From UBA3495 sp964629875 (GTDB lineage Bacteria > Chloroflexota > Dehalococcoidia > Lucifugimonadales > UBA3495): DNA of 48,903 bases. How positions within the stretch are numbered: position 1 is the stretch's first letter; every line of letters begins with the position of its first letter. The notes beneath the pieces were generated by a model. The model was not told where the DNA came from and did no database searches. It saw only the letters and a list, made by a program, of their open reading frames with translations. A program made the translations under genes and the position numbers. The stretch covers positions 1 through 48,903 of the forward strand of contig CAZVRK010000015.1 in assembly GCA_964629875.1 (NCBI GenBank), in the 5' to 3' direction. Positions 25,990 to 34,755 of this stretch are shown here, piece by piece.

Positions 25990-26277
25990 CTAAGTTGTGG
26001 CCGTGTTTCTAGGTAATTCCTTTACCAATATATTTGATACCAAGAATACCGATTCGTCTGACCTATGTATCGCAAACTCTTGAAAATCATCCTCTACCAC
26101 AAGATAGCGAGCCATAACATCTTTCATATCATTTTTTAGAGCATCCATAATATCTGGTGACACATCCATACGGTCTCTCATCAAAACCATCTGTAGTCGT
26201 TCTCTTGCAGAGATTTTGCTAGCAACTATCCTTGTTTGATCTCTCTTGGCAATTACCCATTTTATTAGTTCACGCAT
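25990..26277 (-). CDS. minE: Cell-division topological specificity factor MinE
   Basis: MinE displaces MinCD from the membrane and drives its oscillation. The 95-residue product has an N-terminal basic amphipathic stretch, the conserved SKISARERLQMVLMRDR anti-MinCD segment, and the topological domain with MKDVMARYLVVEDDFQEF. ATG 26277 is the start, overlapping the minD stop by 8 nt. A GTG at 26289 would lengthen the overlap. Gene order minC-minD-minE, with every junction overlapping, indicates strict coexpression. Confidence 0.95.
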   Translation of the reverse strand: MRELIKWVIAKRDQTRIVASKISARERLQMVLMRDRMDVSPDIMDALKNDMKDVMARYLVVEDDFQEFAIHRSDESVFLVSNILVKELPRNTATT

Positions 26278-27088
26278 GTGAGTAAGCACCTCTATTCATT
26301 CCCATGATTTCTTTTACTTTCCCCATAATGCTTGTCTTAGGGTCTAGATCCATAAGTGGAACGTCGTCTCCATCTATTCTTGCAGTAATACGAGAAAACG
26401 CAGCTCCAGAAACAGCTCGTTTATCATGTATTACCGGGACTCCCTGATTAGTTGCAGTTATCAATTTATCATCGGCAGGAACCATTCCTAGAACTTCAAC
26501 TGCCAACAAATCGACTATATCATCCTTATCCATCATCTCACCGCGTTTAACCATCCCAGGCCGTATCCTATTAATTATCAGCTTAGGGTTATGGATTTCT
26601 GCAGCCGCCAACAACCCAATTACACGGTCAGCGTCGCGGATCGCTGAAACTTCTGGGGTCGTTACTATGATAGCCTCTTCAGCTGCAGCAATAGCATTCT
26701 TAAATCCTTGTTCTATACCGGCGGGACAATCTATCAAAACATAGTCGAATTCACTTTCAAGCTTAGCGCAAAGCTCCTTGACTTGTTCTTCATTTATACA
26801 ATTTTTGTCTCGCGTTTGCGCAGCCGGTATTAAGTATAAATCTTGATTGTTTTTATCCTTGATCATACCTTGATGCATTTTGCAGTTGCCTTCGATTATG
26901 TCAACTAAATCATATACAATACGATTTTCCAGCCCCATCACTACATCAAGGTTTCGTAATCCAATGTCAGTATCAATTACAACCACCCTATGCCCACGCA
27001 TTGCCAGGCCAGTACCAATATTGGCAGTTGTAGTAGTTTTTCCAACTCCACCTTTTCCTGATGTGATTACTATGGTTCTACCCTTCAT
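26270..27088 (-). CDS. minD: Septum-site determining ATPase MinD
   Basis: MinD is the membrane-bound ParA-type ATPase that recruits MinC. The deviant Walker A is TSGKGGVGKTTTTANIG near the N-terminus, followed by VVIDTDIGLRNLDVVMGLENR, LIDCPAGIEQGF (Walker B) and TTPEVSAIRDADRVIG. The C-terminus holds an amphipathic helix, IMGKVKEIMGMN, the likely membrane-targeting sequence, with a short tail after it. ATG 27088 with GGAGGGG upstream is chosen over an earlier start. It overlaps minC by 11 nt. Confidence 0.97.
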   Translation of the reverse strand: MKGRTIVITSGKGGVGKTTTTANIGTGLAMRGHRVVVIDTDIGLRNLDVVMGLENRIVYDLVDIIEGNCKMHQGMIKDKNNQDLYLIPAAQTRDKNCINEEQVKELCAKLESEFDYVLIDCPAGIEQGFKNAIAAAEEAIIVTTPEVSAIRDADRVIGLLAAAEIHNPKLIINRIRPGMVKRGEMMDKDDIVDLLAVEVLGMVPADDKLITATNQGVPVIHDKRAVSGAAFSRITARIDGDDVPLMDLDPKTSIMGKVKEIMGMNRGAYSHA

Positions 27089-28127
27089 ACAATACCCCTC
27101 CACTATACCCAGCAAACCTCCCCGTATACGTCGCAACATATATTGAATTCCGTCTAATGAAGGCTATTTTGGGTTTACTTCCTCTCGATTTACTCTGTTT
27201 AGATTTCCCTGGTGCAACTCCGACGCAATCACTAATTTGGATTCTGTGCGCGTTCAAATTTGAAGCCACTATAACTGACTGTATATCTCCACTAGCACCT
27301 GCATGGGCAAATCCTCTAAGATTTCCGAAAATGATTATGTCCCCATCAGCAACTAGTTCGGCTCCTGGGTTTACATCTGCCAATACCACGATATCCCCAG
27401 GATATTTAATCACCTCTCCGGAACGACAAGTCGTCTTTATGAACAGTGCTTCATTTCTACGATAAGCATCTATCAGTTCTTCTGTTTTGTTTGTTAAGTG
27501 AACATCACCAGACTCAGGCGTGTCCTTTACAGGAAACCCCACAAGATCATCTAGGCTATCTTCATCGATAACTTCTGAAATGTCTGACGACACATATTCA
27601 GTGTCGTAATGCAATTCTTCATCCGAATTGCCCGTAGCCCTAATCAATACGTCGAGATACTCCGGAGCATCGTGCGGCTCAGGTTTAAAGTCATCATCCG
27701 ATACCAACGGGTCACCAATATCATCCTGATCTATAGGGCTAACAGAATCTGAATATGTGGCTGGGTCATTATGTTGAATTACAATTGCCTGCTGTGGTTG
27801 TGATTTTCTCGAAGGGTCAGACAAATCTACCCCAAATCCATTACTCTCAGAGAGTGCCTCAGATAATGTAGAAGGATCACACCAAAATCTTGCTACAGTT
27901 ACATTAGACTCCGATTCAATAATCTCTTTTATTTTCTGTATCTCTTCTTTAACAAGGATCCTGCGTCCCACGTTTACGTTTATAATCCCAGTCGAATACA
28001 TAAATCGGTTATTCGCCAAATGGTCATTCAGGTGCTGATATACGACAGAAATATCTTCAATATCATCTATTGTAAGATTAACTGTACTCCCGCGACCAAT
28101 AACTTTAACTAGACTTGTTTCTAGCAT
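27078..28127 (-). CDS. minC: Septum-site inhibitor MinC with a long acidic linker
   Basis: MinC blocks FtsZ polymerisation away from midcell. The N-terminal domain is at about 1-95. The C-terminal beta-helix is at about 235-335, with GEVIKYPGDIVVLADVNPGAELVADG, then NLRGFAHAGASGD and PKIAFIRRNSIYV. Between them is a linker of about 125 residues (100-225), rich in Asp, Glu, Ser and Pro, where most MinC proteins have a short one. This makes the protein 349 residues, against roughly 220-270 usually. It starts at ATG 28127. A pair of identical palindromes lies in the upstream region. Confidence 0.94.
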   Translation of the reverse strand: MLETSLVKVIGRGSTVNLTIDDIEDISVVYQHLNDHLANNRFMYSTGIINVNVGRRILVKEEIQKIKEIIESESNVTVARFWCDPSTLSEALSESNGFGVDLSDPSRKSQPQQAIVIQHNDPATYSDSVSPIDQDDIGDPLVSDDDFKPEPHDAPEYLDVLIRATGNSDEELHYDTEYVSSDISEVIDEDSLDDLVGFPVKDTPESGDVHLTNKTEELIDAYRRNEALFIKTTCRSGEVIKYPGDIVVLADVNPGAELVADGDIIIFGNLRGFAHAGASGDIQSVIVASNLNAHRIQISDCVGVAPGKSKQSKSRGSKPKIAFIRRNSIYVATYTGRFAGYSGGVLYEG

Positions 28128-28198
28128 AATACTAAATCAACCGGCAACACTGTTACTTGGGAGTTACCATACGCGAAAGGACAATAATAACCTGCAAA

Positions 28199-28240
28199 GT
28201 TGCAACCACCCGACGTACACACTTCCCACTACGTTGCAAC
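28199..28240. promoter_or_regulatory. Paired GTTGCAAC palindromes upstream of minC
   Basis: The perfect 8-bp palindrome GTTGCAAC occurs at 28199-28206 and again at 28233-28240, with centres 34 bp apart, about three helical turns. The pair is 72-113 bp upstream of the minC start. It looks like a cooperative operator, but no known regulator site is recognised. Confidence 0.45.
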
Positions 28241-28381
28241 TAACTTATATCAAGATCACTTTTTTTAAGTCAAGGATAAAGGATACCCATTTTTTACAAT
28301 TTCTTTAAGCAGCACTAAGCAGGTGCCAAATCAAGGTTACCCTTCAAGACTGAGTGATACCCTAAACCTAGCTGATTATCC

Positions 28382-29653
28382 TCAACCTTCGCTGATAGGT
28401 TCATTACTGAATATTCGCGGGAAGTAGAGAGCTCTGACAGGTTTGTAAACAACACTTAAAATCGATAGTACCAAAAAAGCACTGCCTGTTATGGTCATTA
28501 TCAAAGGTGCATTAAAAACGTCAGCCAATACGCCATTGAACAAATTAGCAAAAGCCATACTACCACCGACATGCATACTGTATATTCCGGACACTCGTCC
28601 ACGAACTCCGTCCGGAACCACAGCTTGTATTACTGTATGAGTAACCGTCATAAAACCGGCAGTACTCGCCCCCAATAAAACCGCAAATAGCAAAGCCATC
28701 TCCATTAGGGAAGACAATCCTAACGCCACATATGTAAGGCCGCTTGTCAGCCCCACAAACAGGAAAACTCGACCTCTAACAGCGTCTGTCCTAACTCCCG
28801 CCAGGAGTACAGATGATATCAAAGCTCCGACACCTATACCTGACATCAACAATACCGCGTGATTAGGATTGCCAGTTTTACTCATTATTTCAGACATAGC
28901 AGGCAATAGAGATTCATAAGACATAGTCAAGGTGCAATGAAATACCGCAAACATTATCATGGCTAACACGATCGGAGTCGTATAAACATAGGCGAACCCA
29001 TCAAATATGTTTCTTCCTACGCTCTTCCGTTGGTCTATCTCTCCAGTCGATCTAGTCTTTATACGCATAGTCTGAATAAGGCCTATCAAATAGAAGAGGG
29101 CACATACCCAAAACGCCCAGTCCAACCCTACGTAAAGAACTACTGGAGTAATCGCTAAAGGACCCACTGCTCTAGAACCCTGCTGCGTAGCTTGGTTTAG
29201 AGCAACCGCGTTTAATAAGTGCTCCTTCGGAACTAAATTAGGAACTAAAGACTGAGTAGCCGTCATCTGCGAAGCCCTAAGGGTCCCATTAAAGAAAGCT
29301 AGGGCGACCAATAATATTGGGCCTATTAAACCTGTCATAACTAGAATAGCAAGTGCAACGTTATGCAACAGATTCAGAGCATACGTCCATGACAAAACTG
29401 TCTGTCTATCAAACTTATCGGCTATAAACCCGATCAACGGTGTGGCAACTAACCGAGGAATCATGGCGGCAAATACAACCAATCCTGCCCAGGAATAATA
29501 TCCAGTGATCTCAAATGCTAAAACGGCACGTGCGACTATTAAGGCCCAGGCGGAGGCACCAGCCAATAGATTAGCTGTCCATAACGTCCTGTAATCCTGA
29601 TACTGTAGTGCTATTAGAAATCTGCTCGATATTGTCTGAAGAAAGTTACCCAC
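28382..29653 (-). CDS. MFS transporter, MFS_3 group
   Basis: A 423-residue membrane protein with about 12 helices. The opening LQYQDYRTLWTANLLAG segment, the loop motif PLIGFIADKFDRQTVL, the central loop with FDGFAYVYTTPIVLAM and the late GVRGRVSGIYSMHVGG are MFS_3 traits shared with the transporter at 3352-4617. The two are clearly different proteins, not a recent duplication. GTG 29653 lies behind TTTTGGAG at 8 nt. It is 37 nt downstream of the thiolase gene on the same strand and could export or import a product of that pathway, which is speculation. Confidence 0.87.
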   Translation of the reverse strand: MGNFLQTISSRFLIALQYQDYRTLWTANLLAGASAWALIVARAVLAFEITGYYSWAGLVVFAAMIPRLVATPLIGFIADKFDRQTVLSWTYALNLLHNVALAILVMTGLIGPILLVALAFFNGTLRASQMTATQSLVPNLVPKEHLLNAVALNQATQQGSRAVGPLAITPVVLYVGLDWAFWVCALFYLIGLIQTMRIKTRSTGEIDQRKSVGRNIFDGFAYVYTTPIVLAMIMFAVFHCTLTMSYESLLPAMSEIMSKTGNPNHAVLLMSGIGVGALISSVLLAGVRTDAVRGRVFLFVGLTSGLTYVALGLSSLMEMALLFAVLLGASTAGFMTVTHTVIQAVVPDGVRGRVSGIYSMHVGGSMAFANLFNGVLADVFNAPLIMTITGSAFLVLSILSVVYKPVRALYFPRIFSNEPISEG

Positions 29654-29690
29654 TAGCTATACTCCAAAACTTCCGTATCGTTCCTGACTA

Positions 29691-30863
29691 TCATTCAGCA
29701 GATCCAAAAATAGCTACTGAACAAGTAAATGAACCAGGACGGCCACCTAGGTTATGGGTCAATCCGACATCAGCCTTCTTAAGCTGCCTGCCTTCTGCCT
29801 TGCCCTGCAATTGTTTGTACACTTCATAAATCATGCGAATACCACTAGCTCCTACAGGGTGACCGAAGCACTTAAGACCTCCATCGGTGTTAACTGGTAA
29901 ATCGCCTTCCAAAGTGAAGCTGCCTGCATGCACATCATCTGATGCCTTACCTCTAGCACTAAATCCGAGGTCCTCATAAATGATCAGCTCGGTAATTGTA
30001 AAACAATCATGTACCATCGCTAGATCTATATCTTCTCTCGGATTCAATATGCCCGCTTCTTCGTATGCAACTTGGCTTGCCTTAACAGTCTCCGGAAAAT
30101 GCGTAAAATCCCAATCATCCCTGAGAACACCAAACGCCCCTACTGATAAGCCTAGACCCTTAACTAATACATAATCCTTCCTGAGTCCCTGGGCTATTTC
30201 TGGTGTCGTGATTATCGCAGCTGCAGCACCGTCGCTAACGCCACAACAATCAAACAGACCCAAAGGCCACGCAATCATGGGCGCGTTGACTACTTGATCG
30301 GTTGTTATTTCGCGTTGAAAATGTGCTTTAGGGTTAAGAGTTCCATTATGATGGTTTTTCGCTGCAATTTCAGCCAAAGTAAGTTTACCCTGATCATATG
30401 GTATATCATATTGATGGAAGTAACGAGTTGCAGCCATAGCAAACTGAGATGGGGGAGGCGTCGGAGGAGCCACATCAGCACCAGGAGCTTCTGGTATAGC
30501 AAGCCCTGAGAATCCCGAGTCCTTCAGTTTTTCCACCCCAACGGCCAACACAATATCGTATATCCCCGCAGCTACCGCGTAGCAAGCATTCCGAAATGCA
30601 TCTGTGGCCGTTGCACATGCATTCTCCACTCTGGTGATTGGTATATAGTCTAATTTAAGAGCTTCCGCTAGTGGTTGGCCTGTTCTAAAAGAGCTTACTG
30701 TTCCCAGCCAAGCCGCTTGGATATCTTTAGCCTCCAAACCTGCATCAGCATATGCTTCATATCCGGCTTCGACCATTAAATCTGCAGCACTTGACTCCCA
30801 TCGCTCCCCAAAATTACTACACCCCATACCTACTATAGCAACCCTGTCCTTAATTCCGCGCAT
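29691..30863 (-). CDS. Thiolase-superfamily acetyl-CoA acetyltransferase (SCP2-like)
   Basis: Thiolase fold, 390 residues from ATG 30863. The acylated cysteine is Cys83 in RVENACATATDAF. The C-terminal catalytic blocks are GGLKCFGHPVGASGIRM and THNLGGRPGSFTCSVAIFG. The sequence is of the archaeal/SCP2-like branch rather than the PhaA/FadA branch. It overlaps the HMGS-like/DUF35 gene by 14 nt, with GAGGTG 8 nt before its ATG. In archaea, thiolase, HMG-CoA synthase and a DUF35 protein form one complex that channels acetoacetyl-CoA. The gene pair here fits such a complex. Confidence 0.9.
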   Translation of the reverse strand: MRGIKDRVAIVGMGCSNFGERWESSAADLMVEAGYEAYADAGLEAKDIQAAWLGTVSSFRTGQPLAEALKLDYIPITRVENACATATDAFRNACYAVAAGIYDIVLAVGVEKLKDSGFSGLAIPEAPGADVAPPTPPPSQFAMAATRYFHQYDIPYDQGKLTLAEIAAKNHHNGTLNPKAHFQREITTDQVVNAPMIAWPLGLFDCCGVSDGAAAAIITTPEIAQGLRKDYVLVKGLGLSVGAFGVLRDDWDFTHFPETVKASQVAYEEAGILNPREDIDLAMVHDCFTITELIIYEDLGFSARGKASDDVHAGSFTLEGDLPVNTDGGLKCFGHPVGASGIRMIYEVYKQLQGKAEGRQLKKADVGLTHNLGGRPGSFTCSVAIFGSAE

Positions 30864-32274
30864 TAACAACACCTCGCATTGGTATCGATTTCCAATAGTA
30901 ATTATGTATGCCATTCACTACTCGAAGCTTACGGAAACTCATCTGTACAGGCATACCGATATGGACTTCGTCAATCTCTCTATCGGTCATCATACAAAGA
31001 ATCCGTCCACCATCGACGAAATTCACCACCGTAATCACCAGCGGGACGTCGACGCTACCAGCAATATAATCCATAGAATAAGTAAAGATACTTCCAGTCT
31101 GGTCACTGAACCTAACAGATGAATGACCATCCCTACTCTGACAGTTTACACAAACCGTCTGAGTTGGATATTGAATGTAGCCACAACTATCACACTTGCT
31201 TCCGTACAGCCTAATGTTTTTTTCGCCTTCTCTCCATAATGCCGTCGCTGACGGAGATTGAGGGTCCGGTCGTCTAGAACCACCATCAACATCCCACACT
31301 GACCGCCATTTAGCGTACGTCTCGTAAGATTCTAAAATCTCTTTAGATTCAACATGACCAGTTACACCTAGCAAATCCGAAGCGAGTTTAGTGTCTTTGG
31401 TAGCTTTGAAACCAAGAATATCACTCCCGTCCCCATATGAAGCCACCAAGATGCGATCTCCTTCAAGGCGGTCTTCCAACGCTTTAGCCAACAACAGGGG
31501 AGCAAAAGCCGATCCTAAATTTCCTATCTGACCAAACATAGGATCTTCTATTTGATCTTGATTAAATCCTAGACCTAGTGCTAATGCCGTATGGCGACGC
31601 GCATCCGGTGCGTACAAAGCCAATTTAGCAAAATCAGTTGGGTGCAGATTATACTTAGACAAATATCCTGAAATAGCGTCGTCTAGGACGCTTTCAAGAC
31701 CCTCTTCAACAGCAAACCGATCCTCCCAAGTCCTTACGAAGGGATCACCGCTCGATCGCCAATTATCAAGTATATTTCTACTAACCGAGTAAAACCCTTC
31801 ATATTCTGCTATTACATTGTGAGCACCGACCAAGAATCCAACTGCTCCATCTCCGGCATTTCGCTCTGTTTCGCTTCTAGGCGGCCCTTGTCTACTATCT
31901 GACACTATCACTAGAATTTGATTGCATGACCCTGCAGAAATCGCATCAAATGCCGAACGAAGAGCACTGGTCCCACATTTCAAAACATCCGTTACATCTG
32001 AAGTAAACAAGCTATTACTGAGATCTAACGCTTCTGCCGCTATAGAAGCGCACTGTTTCTCTGAGTACGGAGGGGTAGTAGTAGCGAATATCAGACCATC
32101 TATTTGTTTTCGATCAAACCCTTTAATACATTCATACCCCGCAGCAACACCCATGGTAACGGTATCTTCATCAAAATTTGCTACAGATCGTTCCTGACTA
32201 GAATGCCAACCAAGCGTATCGGCTCCTAGTCTATATTTTGGTACATATCCACCAAAACTTATTATCCCGACCAA
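30850..32274 (-). CDS. HMG-CoA synthase-like/KAS III-like enzyme fused to a DUF35 zinc-ribbon OB-fold domain
   Basis: A 474-residue two-domain protein. Residues 1 to about 330 are a condensing enzyme of the HMG-CoA synthase/ketoacyl synthase III kind: Cys100 in DVLKCGTSALRSA, His229 in DARRHTALA and Asn252 in IGNLGSAFAPL. Residues about 345-474 are a DUF35 domain: a rubredoxin-like zinc ribbon with Cys361, Cys364, Cys375 and Cys378, then an OB fold. In archaea these are separate subunits. The start is TTG 32274. True HMG-CoA synthase activity is not proven, since many such bacterial proteins act on other acyl-CoA substrates. No other mevalonate gene is in the window. Confidence 0.86.
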   Translation of the reverse strand: MVGIISFGGYVPKYRLGADTLGWHSSQERSVANFDEDTVTMGVAAGYECIKGFDRKQIDGLIFATTTPPYSEKQCASIAAEALDLSNSLFTSDVTDVLKCGTSALRSAFDAISAGSCNQILVIVSDSRQGPPRSETERNAGDGAVGFLVGAHNVIAEYEGFYSVSRNILDNWRSSGDPFVRTWEDRFAVEEGLESVLDDAISGYLSKYNLHPTDFAKLALYAPDARRHTALALGLGFNQDQIEDPMFGQIGNLGSAFAPLLLAKALEDRLEGDRILVASYGDGSDILGFKATKDTKLASDLLGVTGHVESKEILESYETYAKWRSVWDVDGGSRRPDPQSPSATALWREGEKNIRLYGSKCDSCGYIQYPTQTVCVNCQSRDGHSSVRFSDQTGSIFTYSMDYIAGSVDVPLVITVVNFVDGGRILCMMTDREIDEVHIGMPVQMSFRKLRVVNGIHNYYWKSIPMRGVVNARN

Positions 32275-32423
32275 ATATTCACCGTCCTAGACTTTTCGGC
32301 AATGCTATCAAGCATATCCAAACAATGTCAATTTGCAGAACAGAGTATACGACTAAGCCTATGTTACAATTAAATTTATAGAGTGTATCCCGCGTACATT
32401 AATCTGTCCTCAGCCTAAATTTA

Positions 32424-33614
32424 TTGATCCATATAAAAAACCTAACACTTGTGTCAGTTGTGATGTCCACCATACTAGTAGCACTGCTTACAGTAGCGTG
32501 TGTATCTCAACCTGTAATACAAGAACAAGCTACAAACAGTCGATCTCTAACCACCGGTTTTGAGAGAGTTGAAGAAGTGTGGCAACTACTAGAACAACAG
32601 CACATTACTCGTAGTGATCTGGACTCAGATAAGATCAGTGAAGCTGCCATACGAGGCATGCTGGAATCACTCGATGATCCGTACGCTTCATTCCTCGATG
32701 CCGAGCAATTCTCAATGGAATCACAGGACGTGCACGGTTCCTTCGAAGGAATCGGAGCGCACGTAGGAATGAGGGATGAAAAAATAACCATAATTGCTCC
32801 AATGCCGGATTCTCCAGCAGAAAAAGCAGGTATACGATCTGGAGATGTCATATTGGGCATTAACGGCAGTAGTACTGCAGACACTACACTTCTTGAAGCC
32901 GTATCTAAGATACGAGGCGAAAAAGGCACTACAGTTGATCTGTTAATACTACATGTAAATGAGACTGCCCCAGTAACTATAACCGTCAGACGCGGGGTGA
33001 TACAGATAGACAGTGTCAGTTTTCAATTAATGCCGGACAACATAGGATATATTTATATATCTAATTTTACGGAAAGTACTAAATCCGAAGTAGAGACAGC
33101 TCTTAAAGCATTCAAGGAATCAACTGCATCAGGATCACTGGTACTTGACCTGAGAAATAACCCCGGTGGCTTGCTAAATTCAGTTGTGGACGTGACGAGC
33201 CTATTCATTGATGACGGCCTTGTCCTTTACGAAATAGATGGCTCCGGAGCAAGAAAAGATTGGCCTGTACGGCGTACAGGAAACAAACAGGACTACCCTA
33301 TGGTAGTCCTTATAAACCAATTTAGTGCGAGTGCAAGTGAGGTTTTGTGTGGGGCACTAATGGATCACCAACGAGCAACAGTAATAGGAACTAAATCTTT
33401 TGGTAAGGGCAGTGTTAATATATTACGATCATTAAGTGATGGATCAGGGATCTATTTCACCGTAGCGCATTGGTTTACACCTAACGGCACGTTGATAGAA
33501 GGTTCGGGTATAAAACCAGATGTCCTTGTAGACATTCCGGTCGACTCGACGAATGATATACAAATGGAAAAAGCACTAGAAATACTGAAGCAGAAGCGTA
33601 CAGATTTTGGCTAA
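32424..33614 (+). CDS. C-terminal processing peptidase (S41, CtpA type) with PDZ domain
   Basis: A 396-residue secreted or membrane-anchored serine protease. The N-terminal hydrophobic stretch (6-25) ends in LLTVAC, with Cys26 as a possible, non-ideal lipobox. The PDZ domain spans about 100-185 (GIGAHVGM, SPAEKAGIRSGDVIL). The protease core shows LVLDLRNNPGGLLNSVVD, the nucleophile region SASASE (301-306) and the general-base lysine in GTKSFGKGSV (about 324). CtpA proteases trim or degrade envelope proteins. The start is TTG 32424. Its last 8 nt overlap smpB. Confidence 0.92.
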   Translation: MIHIKNLTLVSVVMSTILVALLTVACVSQPVIQEQATNSRSLTTGFERVEEVWQLLEQQHITRSDLDSDKISEAAIRGMLESLDDPYASFLDAEQFSMESQDVHGSFEGIGAHVGMRDEKITIIAPMPDSPAEKAGIRSGDVILGINGSSTADTTLLEAVSKIRGEKGTTVDLLILHVNETAPVTITVRRGVIQIDSVSFQLMPDNIGYIYISNFTESTKSEVETALKAFKESTASGSLVLDLRNNPGGLLNSVVDVTSLFIDDGLVLYEIDGSGARKDWPVRRTGNKQDYPMVVLINQFSASASEVLCGALMDHQRATVIGTKSFGKGSVNILRSLSDGSGIYFTVAHWFTPNGTLIEGSGIKPDVLVDIPVDSTNDIQMEKALEILKQKRTDFG

Positions 33615-34095
33615 AGCGAAGAAAAAAGGGGCAAATACTAATAACGACGGGCGCACGATCGCCTTAAATAGACGTGCGCTGTTTAACTACGAAATTCTAG
33701 AAAAATTTGAATCCGGCCTAGTACTTACGGGTACAGAGATAAAATCTATCCGCGCAGGAAAAGTTGATTTAAGAGATGCATACGCTCGACCACAAGACGG
33801 CGAACTTTGGTTGGTAAACGCTCATATAGCCCTATATGATTCCGGTAGCATTTACAATCATGACCCAAGACGACCTCGCAAATTGTTATTGCACAGGGAT
33901 CAAATTACTGAAATACAAGCTTCCGTATCCCAAAAGGGACTGACTGTGGTAGCCCTCAGCCTATACATTAGGAACAGAGTCGCAAAAGTACAGCTAGGAG
34001 TCGGTAGGGGCAAACGCCAATACGATAAGCGCCGAGCGATAATGAACAGGGAAATGGATATGGCCGCGCGCAGGGCGATGCGGGCCTACGAATAA
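33607..34095 (+). CDS. smpB: SsrA-binding protein SmpB
   Basis: SmpB carries tmRNA to stalled ribosomes. The 162-residue protein has the expected oligonucleotide-binding barrel with RRALFNYEILEKFESGLVL, GTEIKSIRAGKVDLRDAYA, a HIALYD segment and HDPRRPRKLLLH. The C-terminal tail RGKRQYDKRRAIMNRE is basic. TTG 33607 overlaps the protease stop by 8 nt, an unusual but convincing coupling since the homology starts there. The tmRNA gene is not adjacent. Confidence 0.97.
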   Translation: MAKAKKKGANTNNDGRTIALNRRALFNYEILEKFESGLVLTGTEIKSIRAGKVDLRDAYARPQDGELWLVNAHIALYDSGSIYNHDPRRPRKLLLHRDQITEIQASVSQKGLTVVALSLYIRNRVAKVQLGVGRGKRQYDKRRAIMNREMDMAARRAMRAYE

Positions 34096-34125
34096 TGTTG
34101 TCCCCCACAATACCTTACTTTAGTC

Positions 34126-34131
34126 TATAAT
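34126..34131 (+). promoter_or_regulatory. -10 element, possible promoter of the carbonic anhydrase-like gene
   Basis: A perfect TATAAT lies in the 108-nt gap after smpB, about 70 nt before the next start codon. No good -35 is found at 16-18 nt spacing, so this is tentative. Confidence 0.35.
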
Positions 34132-34203
34132 CACCGATGGCAACTTAAGGTTTTGCTTTTTGTATTTAGCGAACCAGAATACTTTCTTGCCAGGAGGTAG
34201 GTC

Positions 34204-34710
34204 TTGATCAGGAGCCTTGGAGATAAAACCCCTAAAATTGCAGATACTGCTTGGGTCAGCGAACATGCCTATGTTGTAGGTGACGTGGAAATTGGGGAAT
34301 ACTCAAGCATTTGGCCCGGTGTTACGATCAGAGGTGATGGAAAACAAAGCATCAAAATTGGCAATTATGTAAATGCTCAGGAAGGGGCAGTTATACATGG
34401 TAGCGGCCTAGTTATTGAAGATTATGTAACAATAGGGCATTCCGTTGTCGTACACGGAGATTTCATTGGCGAAGGCTCGCTGCTTGGAAACAACTGCACC
34501 TTTCTTTTCCGTTCCAAATTAGGTAAGGGATGCTTGATAGCAGCTAATTCAGTGGTATTAGCGGGTGTCGATATACCTGATAATTCTTTTGTTACAGGCA
34601 TACCTGGAGAAATCAAACGACAAGTTAGCGATACACAAACAGAGACAATGAAGCGAACGGCGTTAAGCTTGGTAGAACACGCAAAGTTATTTAAAGAGAG
34701 CGGTCTCTAA
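34204..34710 (+). CDS. Gamma-class carbonic anhydrase-like hexapeptide protein
   Basis: A left-handed beta-helix of 168 residues. Hexapeptide repeats run from about residue 20 to 140. The three zinc ligands expected in the gamma class are present: His65 in GAVIHGSG, and His79 and His84 in TIGHSVVVHG. A C-terminal helix closes the fold. Members hydrate CO2 or are inactive relatives such as YrdA/PaaY. TTG 34204 is preceded by AGGAGG. A hairpin follows immediately after the stop codon. Confidence 0.9.
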   Translation: MIRSLGDKTPKIADTAWVSEHAYVVGDVEIGEYSSIWPGVTIRGDGKQSIKIGNYVNAQEGAVIHGSGLVIEDYVTIGHSVVVHGDFIGEGSLLGNNCTFLFRSKLGKGCLIAANSVVLAGVDIPDNSFVTGIPGEIKRQVSDTQTETMKRTALSLVEHAKLFKESGL

Positions 34711-34715
34711 TATCC

Positions 34716-34747
34716 CAGCATTCCCCAGAAATATCTGGGGAATGCTG
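34716..34747. terminator. Hairpin between convergent genes
   Basis: A 13-bp perfect inverted repeat, CAGCATTCCCCAG and complement, with a 6-nt loop. There is no clear T-run on either side, so it may be a weak bidirectional terminator or an RNA-stabilising 3' hairpin for the flanking convergent transcripts. Confidence 0.7.
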
Positions 34748-34755
34748 CTTACGTA

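Noticed and set aside
34096..34203. Space after smpB examined for a tmRNA gene.
   Set aside because: It is only 108 nt, with no tRNA-like ends and no tag reading frame.
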